Assembly: GCA_021773395.1 (NCBI GenBank)
Contig: JAJFKB010000020.1
Coordinates: forward strand, 186,001-250,000
Source of the DNA: Gammaproteobacteria bacterium
GTDB lineage: Bacteria > Pseudomonadota > Gammaproteobacteria > Pseudomonadales > IMCC2047
Length of the DNA: 64,000 nt
Direction of reading: 5' to 3'
In this document: positions 53,862 through 63,008 of the stretch, in pieces
Layout: the number at the start of each line of letters is the position of its first letter
Position numbering within the stretch: the first letter of the stretch is position 1
The notes under the pieces: model-generated
What the model was told of the DNA's origin: nothing
Database searches by the model: none
The model's input: only the letters and a program-made list of their open reading frames with translations
Position numbers and translations under genes: made by a program

Positions 53862-54572
53862 ATGCGACAAATTGTACTAGATACAGAAACCACAGGGCTT
53901 GAGGTGACGCAGGGCCACAGAATTATTGAAATTGGCGCTGTGGAAATGGTGAATCGTCGATTAACCGGGCGGCATTACCATCAATATGTTAATCCCCACA
54001 GGGAGATTGATGAGGGCGCAATGGAAGTGCACGGCATCACGAGTGAATTTCTTGAGGACAAACCCGCTTTTCAAGAGATAGCCAGGCAGTTTTTTGAATT
54101 TATCGATGGTGCAGAGCTGATCATTCACAACGCGCCTTTCGATATTGCTTTTATCGACAGCGAGTTTTCGATAGCCGAACAGACATTCCCTAAAGTAAGG
54201 GATGTGTGCGGTGTGATTGATACAGTGATCATGGCCCGCAAAAAACACCCGGGGCAGAAAAACAATTTGGATGCTCTGTGCAAACGCTATGGTGTTGATA
54301 ATTCGCAACGGGAACTGCATGGCGCGTTGTTGGATGCCGAAATACTAGCCGATGTCTATCTGTTGATGACCGGCGGTCAGACAGACCTGAGACTTGGCGG
54401 AGCAGATGAAACGATGGAGCCGGGAGGCAAGATTGAAATTAAGCCGATCGACCTTAACCGACCACCTTTAAAAGTCATCAGGGCCAGCGCTGAAGAACTA
54501 TCCGCTCACGAAGAGCGGCTAAACAGCATCAAAAAATCCAGCGGTGTCTGTGCCTGGCTGGAGCAGCCCTGA
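53862..54572 (+). CDS. dnaQ: DNA polymerase III epsilon subunit (proofreading exonuclease)
   Basis: 236 residues. ExoI motif VLDTETTGLEV, ExoII HNAPFDIAFIDSEF, ExoIII HGALLDAEILADVYLLMTGG with the DEDDh His. GGAGG lies 12 bases before the ATG. It corrects errors in the replicative polymerase and binds the alpha and theta subunits. Its C-terminal tail (about residues 190-236) is the alpha-binding part. Located directly after rnhA. Confidence 0.95.
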   Translation: MRQIVLDTETTGLEVTQGHRIIEIGAVEMVNRRLTGRHYHQYVNPHREIDEGAMEVHGITSEFLEDKPAFQEIARQFFEFIDGAELIIHNAPFDIAFIDSEFSIAEQTFPKVRDVCGVIDTVIMARKKHPGQKNNLDALCKRYGVDNSQRELHGALLDAEILADVYLLMTGGQTDLRLGGADETMEPGGKIEIKPIDLNRPPLKVIRASAEELSAHEERLNSIKKSSGVCAWLEQP

Positions 54573-54585
54573 GCTGTTTTTTGTG

Positions 54586-56088
54586 CTATAAAAAGTAAGT
54601 AACACCGAGAAAACCAACACCTCCCAATACCAGTGTGTAAGGAAGTGCCATAATCACCATGCGCCCATAGGATAGGCGTATTAGCGGTGCCAGCGCTGAA
54701 GTCAGAAGGAATAAAAACGCGGCCTGCCCGTTGGGAGTTGCTACACTGGGTAGGTTCGTTCCTGTATTTATGGCAATCGCTAACAGATTAAAATGCTCCC
54801 GCGTGATTTCCCCTGCATCCAGCGCAGCCTTAACTTCGTTAATGTAGACGGTTGCAACAAATACATTGTCGCTAATCATTGAAAGCAGGCCATTCGCGAT
54901 AAAGAACATCCCAGGTTGAACGCTTTCATCCATTGCCAGTACGAATTGACTGACGGGATCAAATAGGTGCTGTTCATGAATAACCGAAACAATCGCGAAA
55001 AATACAACCAGCAACGCGGTAAATGGCAAACCCTCTTCAAAAGAGCGCCCGATCTGGTGTTCTTCAATGACACCATTAAACGCTGTCTGAAGCACAATAA
55101 TGGTTAAGCCGATAATCCCCACCTCGGCAACATGAAATGCGAGAGCAAGCACAAGTAAAATTGCGACAGTGCCCTGGACAATCAGAGCCGCCTTTTGTTT
55201 GTTAGTGCGCGCTCTATCATGGTCCCGATCGACATCCTCTAAAATCTCTCTTACTTTTTCCGGCATAAGCTGACCATAGCCAAACCATCCGGTTAATTCC
55301 AGCAGGCAGACGGTCAGCAGCCCTGCTGCCAGCACGGGCATGGTGACAGGTGCCATGCGAAGAAAGAACTCAATAAAATCCCATCCTGCAACTTTGGCAA
55401 TCAGCAAGTTCTGCGGCTCTCCTACGAGTGTGCAAACGCCGCCCAGTGCTGTGCCCACCGCACCATGCATCATCAGACTACGCAGAAAAGATCGAAACCT
55501 GTCCAGATCTTCACGGTGATATTCATGAAGATCGGAATCGCTGCCATGATCATGGTCGAGGTGAACTTTCTTTCCTGAGGCGACTTTATGGTAAATGGTA
55601 TAAAACCCTACACTAACGCTAATCAACACTGCGGTAACGGTTAGCGCATCGAGGAAAGCAGATAGGAATGCAGCAACGAATGAAAAAAGCAAAGAGATTC
55701 CCAGCTTGGAGCGTACACGTATCAGGATTTTAGTGAATACATAAAGCAGCAAATCCTTCATGAAATAAATGCCTGCCACCATAAACATAAGCAGGAAAAT
55801 CACTTCGATATTGTTAATGACCTCTTCAAATACCGAATGGGGTGAACTCATGCCAAGCAGAATCGCTTGAAGTGCCAATAAGCCACCCGGTTGCAGGGGA
55901 TAGCATTTCAGCGCCATAGCTAGAGTAAAAATGAATTCGCCAATCAGTAGCCAGCCGGTAACAAACGGGCCAACCATGTAGAGCATTATTGGATTGATAA
56001 TCAGGAAGGCTACAATCGCCTGTTTATACCAAGTAGGTGCGATTCCTAGAAAATTGTGTGCGAAGGCCTGACTAATGCTGCGTGACAT
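54586..56088 (-). CDS. nhaB: Na+/H+ antiporter NhaB
   Basis: 500 residues with about 12 membrane helices. Characteristic stretches are [81 protein letters not shown] and [20 protein letters not shown]. It exchanges internal Na+ for external H+ across the inner membrane, giving salt and pH tolerance suited to a marine habitat. Length matches the family. Confidence 0.93.
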   Translation of the reverse strand: MSRSISQAFAHNFLGIAPTWYKQAIVAFLIINPIMLYMVGPFVTGWLLIGEFIFTLAMALKCYPLQPGGLLALQAILLGMSSPHSVFEEVINNIEVIFLLMFMVAGIYFMKDLLLYVFTKILIRVRSKLGISLLFSFVAAFLSAFLDALTVTAVLISVSVGFYTIYHKVASGKKVHLDHDHGSDSDLHEYHREDLDRFRSFLRSLMMHGAVGTALGGVCTLVGEPQNLLIAKVAGWDFIEFFLRMAPVTMPVLAAGLLTVCLLELTGWFGYGQLMPEKVREILEDVDRDHDRARTNKQKAALIVQGTVAILLVLALAFHVAEVGIIGLTIIVLQTAFNGVIEEHQIGRSFEEGLPFTALLVVFFAIVSVIHEQHLFDPVSQFVLAMDESVQPGMFFIANGLLSMISDNVFVATVYINEVKAALDAGEITREHFNLLAIAINTGTNLPSVATPNGQAAFLFLLTSALAPLIRLSYGRMVIMALPYTLVLGGVGFLGVTYFL

Positions 56089-56326
56089 CTCTTATCCCTT
56101 GAACCTTTTGAACCCCAATTTAAAAGCCGAAAGGTATTGATCGTTATTCATTAAGTAGTCGAAAAGAATTAAATTCGACACTTCAATTTTTAGCTCGATA
56201 ATATAACCCAGGCGCTTTACCTGACGCAATTAAATAGCAGTATCTATAACCATTATCGCCATTAAAGGTAAAGAGAGGCTTAAGATCCTCTGATTAATTC
56301 CTTGATGTCTCTAGCTTACAGCTTCC

Positions 56327-56980
56327 TTAATTATTTCCCGTCACTAAATCTTCATAGAGACCCATTAGTATTCCCGCAGTAACTCCCCAGATATGATATT
56401 GCTTATAGTGAGTTGAATAGTAGCTACGCGTAACCTCTCCGTAGGGGTGCTCAATTAATTGGAAAACATCAGGCTTGAGTAATTGCCTTAAAGGCACACG
56501 AATGATTTCGGCAACCTCCGAAGGGTCCGCGGTTAAGACGACTGGCTCCCTAATCAAACCTACAACCGGCGTCACACGAAAGCCACTAATGGTGAAATAG
56601 TCATCCATACAACCCAGAACATCTACTTTATCCACCGGTAAGCTGATCTCTTCTTCCGCCTCGCGTAATGCGGCTTCTGCGAAGGATTGATCCTGCTGCT
56701 CGAGCCGACCTCCAGGGAAACTAATCTGACCAGCATGACTACGCAGGTGATCCGCACGCCTCGTAAGCAGCAATTCAGGGCCGCTGGGGGCGTCAAAAAT
56801 AGGAATCAATACAGCCGCCGCCTGATTGGCCTCATCACAGAGTGCTTTAAAGAAATTGGAATCATCTTTATAAAGCGATCCGCTTTTACAAATTGAATGG
56901 CTGGTTAATTCGCGCTGCATAAAATGCTCGAGCAAAAGACCGACTGATAAATCGAGGGGGCTGTTACTAGCTTGCTTCAT
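56327..56980 (-). CDS. nudL: Nudix hydrolase, NudL/YeaB-type CoA pyrophosphatase
   Basis: 217 residues. The Nudix box GGRLEQQDQSFAEAALREAEEEIS fits GX5EX7REUXEEXGU. Upstream LLTRRADHLRSHAGQISFPG is the CoA-pyrophosphatase (UPF0035) signature. It hydrolyses CoA derivatives. Its start overlaps the pabB 3' end by 14 bases, the same pairing as in E. coli pabB-nudL. Confidence 0.9.
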   Translation of the reverse strand: MKQASNSPLDLSVGLLLEHFMQRELTSHSICKSGSLYKDDSNFFKALCDEANQAAAVLIPIFDAPSGPELLLTRRADHLRSHAGQISFPGGRLEQQDQSFAEAALREAEEEISLPVDKVDVLGCMDDYFTISGFRVTPVVGLIREPVVLTADPSEVAEIIRVPLRQLLKPDVFQLIEHPYGEVTRSYYSTHYKQYHIWGVTAGILMGLYEDLVTGNN

Positions 56981-58406
56981 ATTCTTCCATTAAATTACCG
57001 CTTATTTCTCTATCATCTGTTGTTTTACTGCTATCTGTTGTTTTACTTAAAAGATTAATTAGATTACTGATCTTAATATAGCTTTCCTGGTATTCATTTT
57101 CCACATCCGAATCCGCAACAATAGCGCCGCCACCCCAGCAGTAAAGCTGGTTGTTGTGGGCGATTAAAGTACGAATTGCAATATTGGTATCCATATTTCC
57201 GTTAAAACCCAAGTATCCGAGGCTGCCACAGTAGAAGCTTCGTCGATGCGGCTCAAGCTCCTCGATGATTTGCATGGCTCGTAACTTTGGCGCGCCAGTT
57301 ATCGAACCACCGGGGAAACAATCCCTTAACAATTGTGTCGCTGTATTGCCATCTGCTAGCTGTCCTTTAACCGTACTAACCATATGGTGTACATTCGAGT
57401 AGCTTTCAATGTCAAAAAGCTCTGTTACCTCAATACTGCCCAATGCGCAATTCTTGCTGATATCATTTCTCATTAAATCCACAATCATCAGGTTTTCGGC
57501 TCTATCTTTAGTACTGTTACGTAACAGCTGTGCGTTCTTCTGGTCCCGCTTCAAATTATCGCTTCGAGGCCGCGTACCTTTGATTGGCTTGGTTTCTACC
57601 TGGCTGCTATTAACTCGTATAAAACGCTCCGGAGAAAGAGAGAGGAGGGTATAACCATCGTTTTGCATAAACCCGCTAAAGGAGCCATCGGTAATTGCCC
57701 TTAATTTCAAGTACGCTTGCCATTCATCTCCTTGATAGGCTGCCTGATAACACTGGGCATAATTGACCTGATAACAATCCCCGGCTTCTATATAGCTAAT
57801 TATCCGACGAAAACCCTCACTATATTGTTCGAACGACAGGTTAGACTGAAATTTCTCTTTGAGTTCAAATTGTACAGGTGATTTTTTCTCTACTTTATGC
57901 TCTCCCAATATTAGCGCCAATACTGCGTCACGAGTCTGTTTCGAACATTCAGGCCGTGCTACAAATAAAGCTTCTGAAGAGTTGTGGTTTCTCATGATCG
58001 CCCAAAGATAAATCCCCACATCCATTTCCGGCAATTCGAACTCAGAAGGCGCCTGGCTTCCTACTGAATGAAGATTACGGCCAAGGTCATAAGAAAAACT
58101 ACCGATTGCACCGCCGGTAAAAGGTAGATCACCCTCGGAACAACGCGGAAAAGCTGACAGCTGTTGCTCCAATACCTGGAAGGGACAATTATGAAACCGC
58201 ATTTCAGGCTCTTGCAAAGAGGAAACGATTGTTTCTCCATTTCCACTAAAAATTGTGGCGCAGGGAGCCGCGGCAATAATATCTATCCCTTTACTACCGT
58301 TGCTATCCAGCAGCACGGGTTTGGGCAACCGACGTATACGCTCAAAAAGTGTTTCTGTGCTTATTTCGTAAGGAATATTTTTGATATACAGCGGGGTTTC
58401 GCTCAT
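56967..58406 (-). CDS. pabB: Aminodeoxychorismate synthase component I
   Basis: The ATG at 58406 (MSETPLYIKNIPYEIS) gives 479 residues; the upstream in-frame start adds seven residues without support. The chorismate-binding domain has the diagnostic PIKGTRPR (nucleophilic Lys region), GGSITGAPKLRAMQIIEELE and GYLGFNGNMDTNIAIRTLI. With a glutamine amidotransferase it converts chorismate to 4-amino-4-deoxychorismate for folate. pabA and pabC are not adjacent. nudL follows with overlap. Confidence 0.92.
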   Translation of the reverse strand: MSETPLYIKNIPYEISTETLFERIRRLPKPVLLDSNGSKGIDIIAAAPCATIFSGNGETIVSSLQEPEMRFHNCPFQVLEQQLSAFPRCSEGDLPFTGGAIGSFSYDLGRNLHSVGSQAPSEFELPEMDVGIYLWAIMRNHNSSEALFVARPECSKQTRDAVLALILGEHKVEKKSPVQFELKEKFQSNLSFEQYSEGFRRIISYIEAGDCYQVNYAQCYQAAYQGDEWQAYLKLRAITDGSFSGFMQNDGYTLLSLSPERFIRVNSSQVETKPIKGTRPRSDNLKRDQKNAQLLRNSTKDRAENLMIVDLMRNDISKNCALGSIEVTELFDIESYSNVHHMVSTVKGQLADGNTATQLLRDCFPGGSITGAPKLRAMQIIEELEPHRRSFYCGSLGYLGFNGNMDTNIAIRTLIAHNNQLYCWGGGAIVADSDVENEYQESYIKISNLINLLSKTTDSSKTTDDREISGNLMEEYEAS

Positions 58407-58443
58407 TAAACTAAATTCTACAATCAACTATTATCAGTATGTT

Positions 58444-59685
58444 TTATAACGGTTTTATTTTCTTGTTTTTTGCAGACCGATGGCGTTCCCTCATCTCCAC
58501 ATCAATGTATTTATCAGTGATTGCGCTGGACCCGTGCCCAGCATCATCGCGCACATGCTCGCGAGGTCGATGTTTTACATCATCTGAAATTCCAGTATGC
58601 CTGAGCCAGTGCACCGTCGCGGCGGACAATAACTCCGCATCTTGCTCAAAGCCATCCTGGCGCATTCGTACAATCGCGCTATCAAAACAATTTTGAACAA
58701 TATTACGGATCTGTCGGGTACTGCTAATTGCCCCACGACCTCGTGATTTAAAAACCAAAGGGGTATTTTCGCCAGGTACAGGAAGGGCAGATAGCCCTAA
58801 ATGGTTACGGTAACGCTTAACCGCATTAAGCATTTCATCGCTCACGGATATATCGCGCTCTTTATTACCTTTGCCCACCGTGGTAAACCACCAGTTACCA
58901 TCCATATCCATGTGAAAGTCACCCATTTGCGGTGTCCAACGAGCAGAAGCTGCAAGCTCTGAGACTCTCAGATACATGCCATAAAGCGCTTGGATGACAA
59001 ACAGCGTGCGTTCATGCAAAGCAGGATTCTCTGTCGCGAGCACCTCCGCGGTTTCCACTACATAGGTCCATTGCAGATCCGTAAGACGCCTGATACGTGC
59101 CTTCTGTTGCTGCTTTCTAAGGTATTTGCTTTTTTGCCTGATCAGAGCCACCGGGTTTTGAGCCGCGTATTCCTCCTGGACCAGATAAGTAAAAAAACTA
59201 CTTAATATTGAAAAAATTGCCTGTAGCGCTTTAGGTGACAGGTTAAAGGATTCTACCGTCGGTGTTTTTGTGTGCCCCTGATTTTTGGCGACGAAGGGAC
59301 GCCACTTCCTATTAACAACGCGTAACCCATCTTTGTCAGTGAATCTATGAACAGTTTTCAAACCAATCCACTCAAGTGGGGGTTGTTGGCAAAAATCGAT
59401 AAACAACTCAATATCAATTCTTGTTAGTTTATTTACGCTTAACCGCCTCACATACCAGCTCCACTGCAAAAGACGCTCAATCTCCCTACGATAAGACGCG
59501 AAGGTATCAGGGCTACCACGATAGCTGTATAAGAATTCTGTAGCTCGCCTATAATCCTCAAGCGCACCAGGAACATCCGCTTGTGCAATGTATTCGGTAA
59601 CACCCTGGCTAATATGATTAGTCGCATCTCTGATCCGCTGCAGGGTGTCAAATAATGGGCTTGGAGTGAATAGGGCTTTTGTCAT
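58444..59685 (-). CDS. Tyrosine recombinase/integrase
   Basis: 413 residues. A core-binding SAM-like domain at about residues 60-200 (SYRREIERLLQWSWYVRRLS) and a catalytic domain with Arg in YGMYLRVSELAAS, Lys in VGKGNKERDIS, His-Arg in VHWLRHTGISDD, His in DAGHGSSAI and Tyr in TDKYIDVEMRER. All catalytic residues look intact. It lies 37 bases past the pabB start with nothing else of a phage nearby, so it is an orphan or island integrase. Upstream is a gene-poor kilobase. Confidence 0.9.
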   Translation of the reverse strand: MTKALFTPSPLFDTLQRIRDATNHISQGVTEYIAQADVPGALEDYRRATEFLYSYRGSPDTFASYRREIERLLQWSWYVRRLSVNKLTRIDIELFIDFCQQPPLEWIGLKTVHRFTDKDGLRVVNRKWRPFVAKNQGHTKTPTVESFNLSPKALQAIFSILSSFFTYLVQEEYAAQNPVALIRQKSKYLRKQQQKARIRRLTDLQWTYVVETAEVLATENPALHERTLFVIQALYGMYLRVSELAASARWTPQMGDFHMDMDGNWWFTTVGKGNKERDISVSDEMLNAVKRYRNHLGLSALPVPGENTPLVFKSRGRGAISSTRQIRNIVQNCFDSAIVRMRQDGFEQDAELLSAATVHWLRHTGISDDVKHRPREHVRDDAGHGSSAITDKYIDVEMRERHRSAKNKKIKPL

Positions 59686-59967
59686 ATTTCTTTATTACTA
59701 CTGGATTATCTAAACAACATGTATTTAATTAAAAGATTTTTAAAACAAACAGATACGGCCTCTATATAAAATAGATTGCATGCGAATAATTCCGCCAATC
59801 GGCTTATCGCTATTTCCTGTAATCAAAGACGGTAATCTTAATTCACACAAGATCAAGAATAAAGAATTACCTTAAGATGGAAGACAATCCAATTCTTATT
59901 TGCAGTCGAATAAAGGGGATTATTTTTATTTCCTTGCGTTACTGTTTCGTTAGTTTGTAGTTACTGT

Positions 59968-60099
59968 ATGGAAATTACCATTCAATCGCCAAACTCGCTC
60001 AAAGCTATTAATACAGATGAAGGGCTGTTAGGTGGTGATATCGCGCACAAGGATTATAGCGATACTCTGTTTTTTATAAACAAAGCCACAGACAACTAA
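59968..60099 (+). CDS. Possible 43-residue ORF
   Basis: ATG 59968 opens a frame beginning MEITIQSPNSLKAINTDEG and ending FFINKATDN at 60099. No ribosome-binding site is clear and no family is recognised. Low confidence. Confidence 0.15.
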   Translation: MEITIQSPNSLKAINTDEGLLGGDIAHKDYSDTLFFINKATDN

Positions 60100-60572
60100 C
60101 CCTGGTATTTCGCCAAGCACCGGGATTGTAACGCTTGCAAGTCACATACCGGTGACAAACCGTCACCGAGGCGATTTTGGATCGACACCAATATGAATAG
60201 GTGCTTCAAATCTATTTTAGGCGTACTGGTGAATATTCGGGCTAAGAGTTAAGCATTTCAGAATACGCTCCGGATGGTTAGGCAATGTAACTGCACATTA
60301 AGGAAACAGGGATGCAGCTATCTTTATGCAGTCCCGGTTTTCATAGCGTTGTGTTATCACTGGACACTAACTATAAATTGGAAATAAAAGAAACTGGCGT
60401 ATGAAGGAAAGCTGGCAACTAAAACCAGTTATCTGTTTTACGATTTCATAAAGCCTAAATAGAAGTTGATATAAAATACTAATATCAAATGGTTATCTGG
60501 TTTATTAAAAGTAACATGCTAGCGTGGAACAAAGCCAATTTGGAACTTAAACACTTTAAAAGCGCTGCTTCA

Positions 60573-60626
60573 CTAATACTTTTATATTTCCTGTAATAAA
60601 GATTACAGGAAATATAAAAGTATTAG
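60573..60626. repeat. Perfect 25-bp inverted repeat with 4-base loop
   Basis: Arms 60573-60597 and 60602-60626 are exact reverse complements around AAAG. The repeat lies 29 bases past the TetR gene stop. It could be a transcript-ending hairpin, although it lacks a T-run, or a recombination site. The arms contain TATTTCCTGTAAT, also present at 59811. Confidence 0.85.
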
Positions 60627-60654
60627 ACACCCTTCGTTGTTAGCTCGGCGAATG

Positions 60655-61317
60655 TTAAAGTCTCGAGTCCCATTGTGAAAGCAAAGAATCAATATCATCT
60701 GTACTGGCCTCCATCGCCGACCAGGATCGCCGAATATGACACAGAGTATCCAGTACCTGCTCTTTGGTGGCTTTGCCACGATTATTGGTCCACCACTGAA
60801 TTACGGAAAGCGCCATACTCATTTCAGCGCGCGCACCAATTTCAGGATGAATACCTGAATATATCTGACCATCCTTGATACCCTTTTCAAGCTCGGATAT
60901 ACGAATATTTATTAATGGCGCAAGCAAATCCGTATTGCTCTGCGCAGCTGGGGCACTAGTATCCAGCGCGATGCGCATCAGATCACTATGATTCTCCGCG
61001 AAATCCATGACCGCCTGCAACTCGGCTCGATCTGTATCCCCTTTGCCACCATTAAAGTTGTGGGCAGCAAAGATACCCGAGCCTAGCTTTGAGTTGGCCA
61101 TGCTGACAATTTCGGAGTATAAAGCCTCCTTATCTTTAAAATGCAAATAGAAAGTTCCATTTGCAACGCCTGCCTCACGCGCAACGGCCGCTATCTTCAT
61201 CCCGTGATAGCCCAATTCCGAAAAGGCTTTGATTGCCTCATCTATTATTGCCGAACGAGTTTCCTCTTTTAATCTTTCCTTGATCGTTGCTTTTGACTGA
61301 CTGTTTTTTTCCGACAT
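60655..61317 (-). CDS. TetR-family transcriptional repressor
   Basis: The ATG at 61317 (MSEKNSQSKATIKERL) gives 220 residues; the longer frame would start inside the operator zone. The DNA-binding domain has IIDEAIKAFSELGYHGMKIAAVAREAGVANGTFYLHFKDKEALYSEI (about residues 22-70), classical TetR helix-turn-helix. The ligand domain is unassigned. It is divergent from the CPA2 antiporter gene; two identical-type palindromes lie just upstream of it, suggesting autoregulation and perhaps control of the antiporter. Confidence 0.9.
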   Translation of the reverse strand: MSEKNSQSKATIKERLKEETRSAIIDEAIKAFSELGYHGMKIAAVAREAGVANGTFYLHFKDKEALYSEIVSMANSKLGSGIFAAHNFNGGKGDTDRAELQAVMDFAENHSDLMRIALDTSAPAAQSNTDLLAPLINIRISELEKGIKDGQIYSGIHPEIGARAEMSMALSVIQWWTNNRGKATKEQVLDTLCHIRRSWSAMEASTDDIDSLLSQWDSRL

Positions 61318-61347
61318 ATCAATCCCTAAATTGGATACATGCTTAAA

Positions 61348-61361
61348 TGAGATATATCTCA
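61348..61361. promoter_or_regulatory. TetR operator candidate 1 (TGAGA-N4-TCTCA)
   Basis: TGAGATATATCTCA is a perfect 14-bp palindrome 31 bases before the TetR ATG. The same half-sites recur at 61392-61405, which strengthens the case for a repressor binding site. Confidence 0.6.
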
Positions 61362-61391
61362 ATCAATGCGAGCACTCTCACTCATGTTTTG

Positions 61392-61405
61392 TGAGAGCTG
61401 TCTCA
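61392..61405. promoter_or_regulatory. TetR operator candidate 2 (TGAGA-N4-TCTCA)
   Basis: TGAGAGCTGTCTCA has the same half-sites and spacing as the palindrome at 61348-61361; the centres are 44 bases apart, about four helical turns. Related half-sites (GAGCTCTCA, CACTCTCA) flank it. The remaining ~380 bases up to the antiporter start show nothing further. Confidence 0.6.
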
Positions 61406-61785
61406 TAAGATATGCGAGCTCTCACCTTAATGCAAGAAATAATCACAATGTGAGCAATCACTATCTTTGCTACTCCCTTTTCTAAAAGAAGCTATAGAGA
61501 AATAGTGCCAATTGAAAAGTTTAGAAAATCCTAAAAATATACCTGTTCGCACAAGCTAACCGGACAACATCAATCACACTGGATTAAATAAATAATTCGC
61601 TGTCTCATAGAAAATCCAAACAACAAAGCTACAATACGACACCCATTCATAAGGCATACGCAGCAAAAGATTCGCATGAAGAATCGAGAGATGGGCGTGC
61701 ATAGACATTGCCAATCACTTAAACTACCTGCAGCAATCCAAAGCCTACAAACAACACCAAATTCTTATAAGGACAGCAGTAGCCG

Positions 61786-62955
61786 ATGGGATTAGAGTCC
61801 ATTACTTTTTCATTTTTTTTAATATTTTCGGGTGCAGCCGTGCTTGCTTCATTAGCGCTCTATACTCGCCAGCCTTTGTTAGTTGCTTATATTGTGCTGG
61901 GCGCCCTGCTAGGTCCTTCCGGATTTGCCTTAATCACTAACACCGACATGCTGTCCGATATTTCACATATTGGAATTATCTTTTTGCTCTTTTTGTTAGG
62001 GCTGGATATGCAGCCCAGCACCCTTTATCACATGTTAAAAAAGGCTACTTTTGTTGCCCTGATTAGCTCTGGCCTCTTTGCACTTACCGGTTATGGAATA
62101 GCTACGCTATTCGGGTTTACTCATCTGCAAAGCTTGGTAATTGGCCTGTCAATGATGTTTTCCAGCACCATCATCGGTATTAAATTATTGCCTACAACAG
62201 TACTCCATCATCGACATACAGGAGAACTAGTCGTAGGTTTATTGCTACTGCAGGATTTAATAGCGATATTTGTATTGCTGGTGCTATATACGAGTGAAAC
62301 GGGAGATGCGACGTTCACCAACTATTTAATGACCCTATTAGCGCTACCGGCACTAATTGCCGTTTCTGTGGTTTTTGTACGCTATGTATTACTGGGATTA
62401 ATCCAAAAATTCGATCGATTCCAAGAGTACATTTTTCTGGTTTCGATCGGCTGGTGTCTGGGGATGGCTGAGGCTGCTGAAATGATCGGGCTGTCCTCTG
62501 AAATTGGTGCTTTTATCGCCGGAGTCACAGTGGCCACGAGCCCTATTGCCCAATTTATTGCCATAAGCCTAAAGCCTCTCCGAGACTTTTTCCTGATTCT
62601 ATTTTTCTTTTCAATCGGCGCAAGCTTTAAGCTTGCCTTGCTGGATGAGGTGTTATTGCCTGCACTTATACTCACCGGCCTAATGTTATCGCTTAAACCG
62701 ATTATCTTTCGCTTTTTGCTAACCAGAATCAGCGAATCAAAAGAGCTGGCATGGGAAATAGGCTTCAGACTGGGACAAATCAGTGAGTTTTCGCTGTTGA
62801 TCGCTTATATAGCCACTGGCATTCATATGATTGGTGAAGAGGCTTCCCATTTAATTCAGGCCACGGCCATTTTATCTTTTCTGGTATCGTCTTATATCGT
62901 TGTGCTGCGCTATCCGACACCGATTGCGGTATCGGATAAATTGCGAAGAGATTAA
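61786..62955 (+). CDS. CPA2-family monovalent cation/proton antiporter
   Basis: 389 residues with about 12-13 helices and nothing more: no C-terminal TrkA-N or TrkA-C domain, unlike KefB/KefC (about 600 residues). Family stretches include TRQPLLVAYIVLGALLGPSG, IGIIFLLFLLGLDMQPS, SSTIIGIKLLP and GLSSEIGAFIAGVTVATSP. It likely exchanges Na+ or K+ for H+ across the inner membrane. AAGGA lies about 14 bases before the ATG. Divergent from the TetR gene, a possible regulator. Confidence 0.88.
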   Translation: MGLESITFSFFLIFSGAAVLASLALYTRQPLLVAYIVLGALLGPSGFALITNTDMLSDISHIGIIFLLFLLGLDMQPSTLYHMLKKATFVALISSGLFALTGYGIATLFGFTHLQSLVIGLSMMFSSTIIGIKLLPTTVLHHRHTGELVVGLLLLQDLIAIFVLLVLYTSETGDATFTNYLMTLLALPALIAVSVVFVRYVLLGLIQKFDRFQEYIFLVSIGWCLGMAEAAEMIGLSSEIGAFIAGVTVATSPIAQFIAISLKPLRDFFLILFFFSIGASFKLALLDEVLLPALILTGLMLSLKPIIFRFLLTRISESKELAWEIGFRLGQISEFSLLIAYIATGIHMIGEEASHLIQATAILSFLVSSYIVVLRYPTPIAVSDKLRRD

Positions 62956-63008
62956 AACGACTAATTATCGGCACGAAAAGGTATCTCTACTTATTTTATA
63001 TCAATGCG

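Larger units (their letters stand above)
59686..60654. other. Gene-poor 969-base region between integrase and TetR gene
   Basis: AT-rich sequence with no long frame. Two items stand out: a possible 43-codon ORF at 59968-60099 and the perfect inverted repeat at 60573-60626. The 13-mer TATTTCCTGTAAT occurs at 59811-59823 and again inside the inverted repeat (60585-60597), each followed by AAAGA with or without one extra base. This could mark recombination sites, not proven. Confidence 0.5.

Noticed and set aside
59686..60654. Integron cassette array
   Set aside because: There is one perfect inverted repeat but no series of attC-like sites or promoterless cassettes, and the recombinase lacks a visible integron-specific feature that I could identify.
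58444..61317. Prophage
   Set aside because: Only a tyrosine recombinase is present; no structural, lysis or replication genes of a phage are seen on either side.
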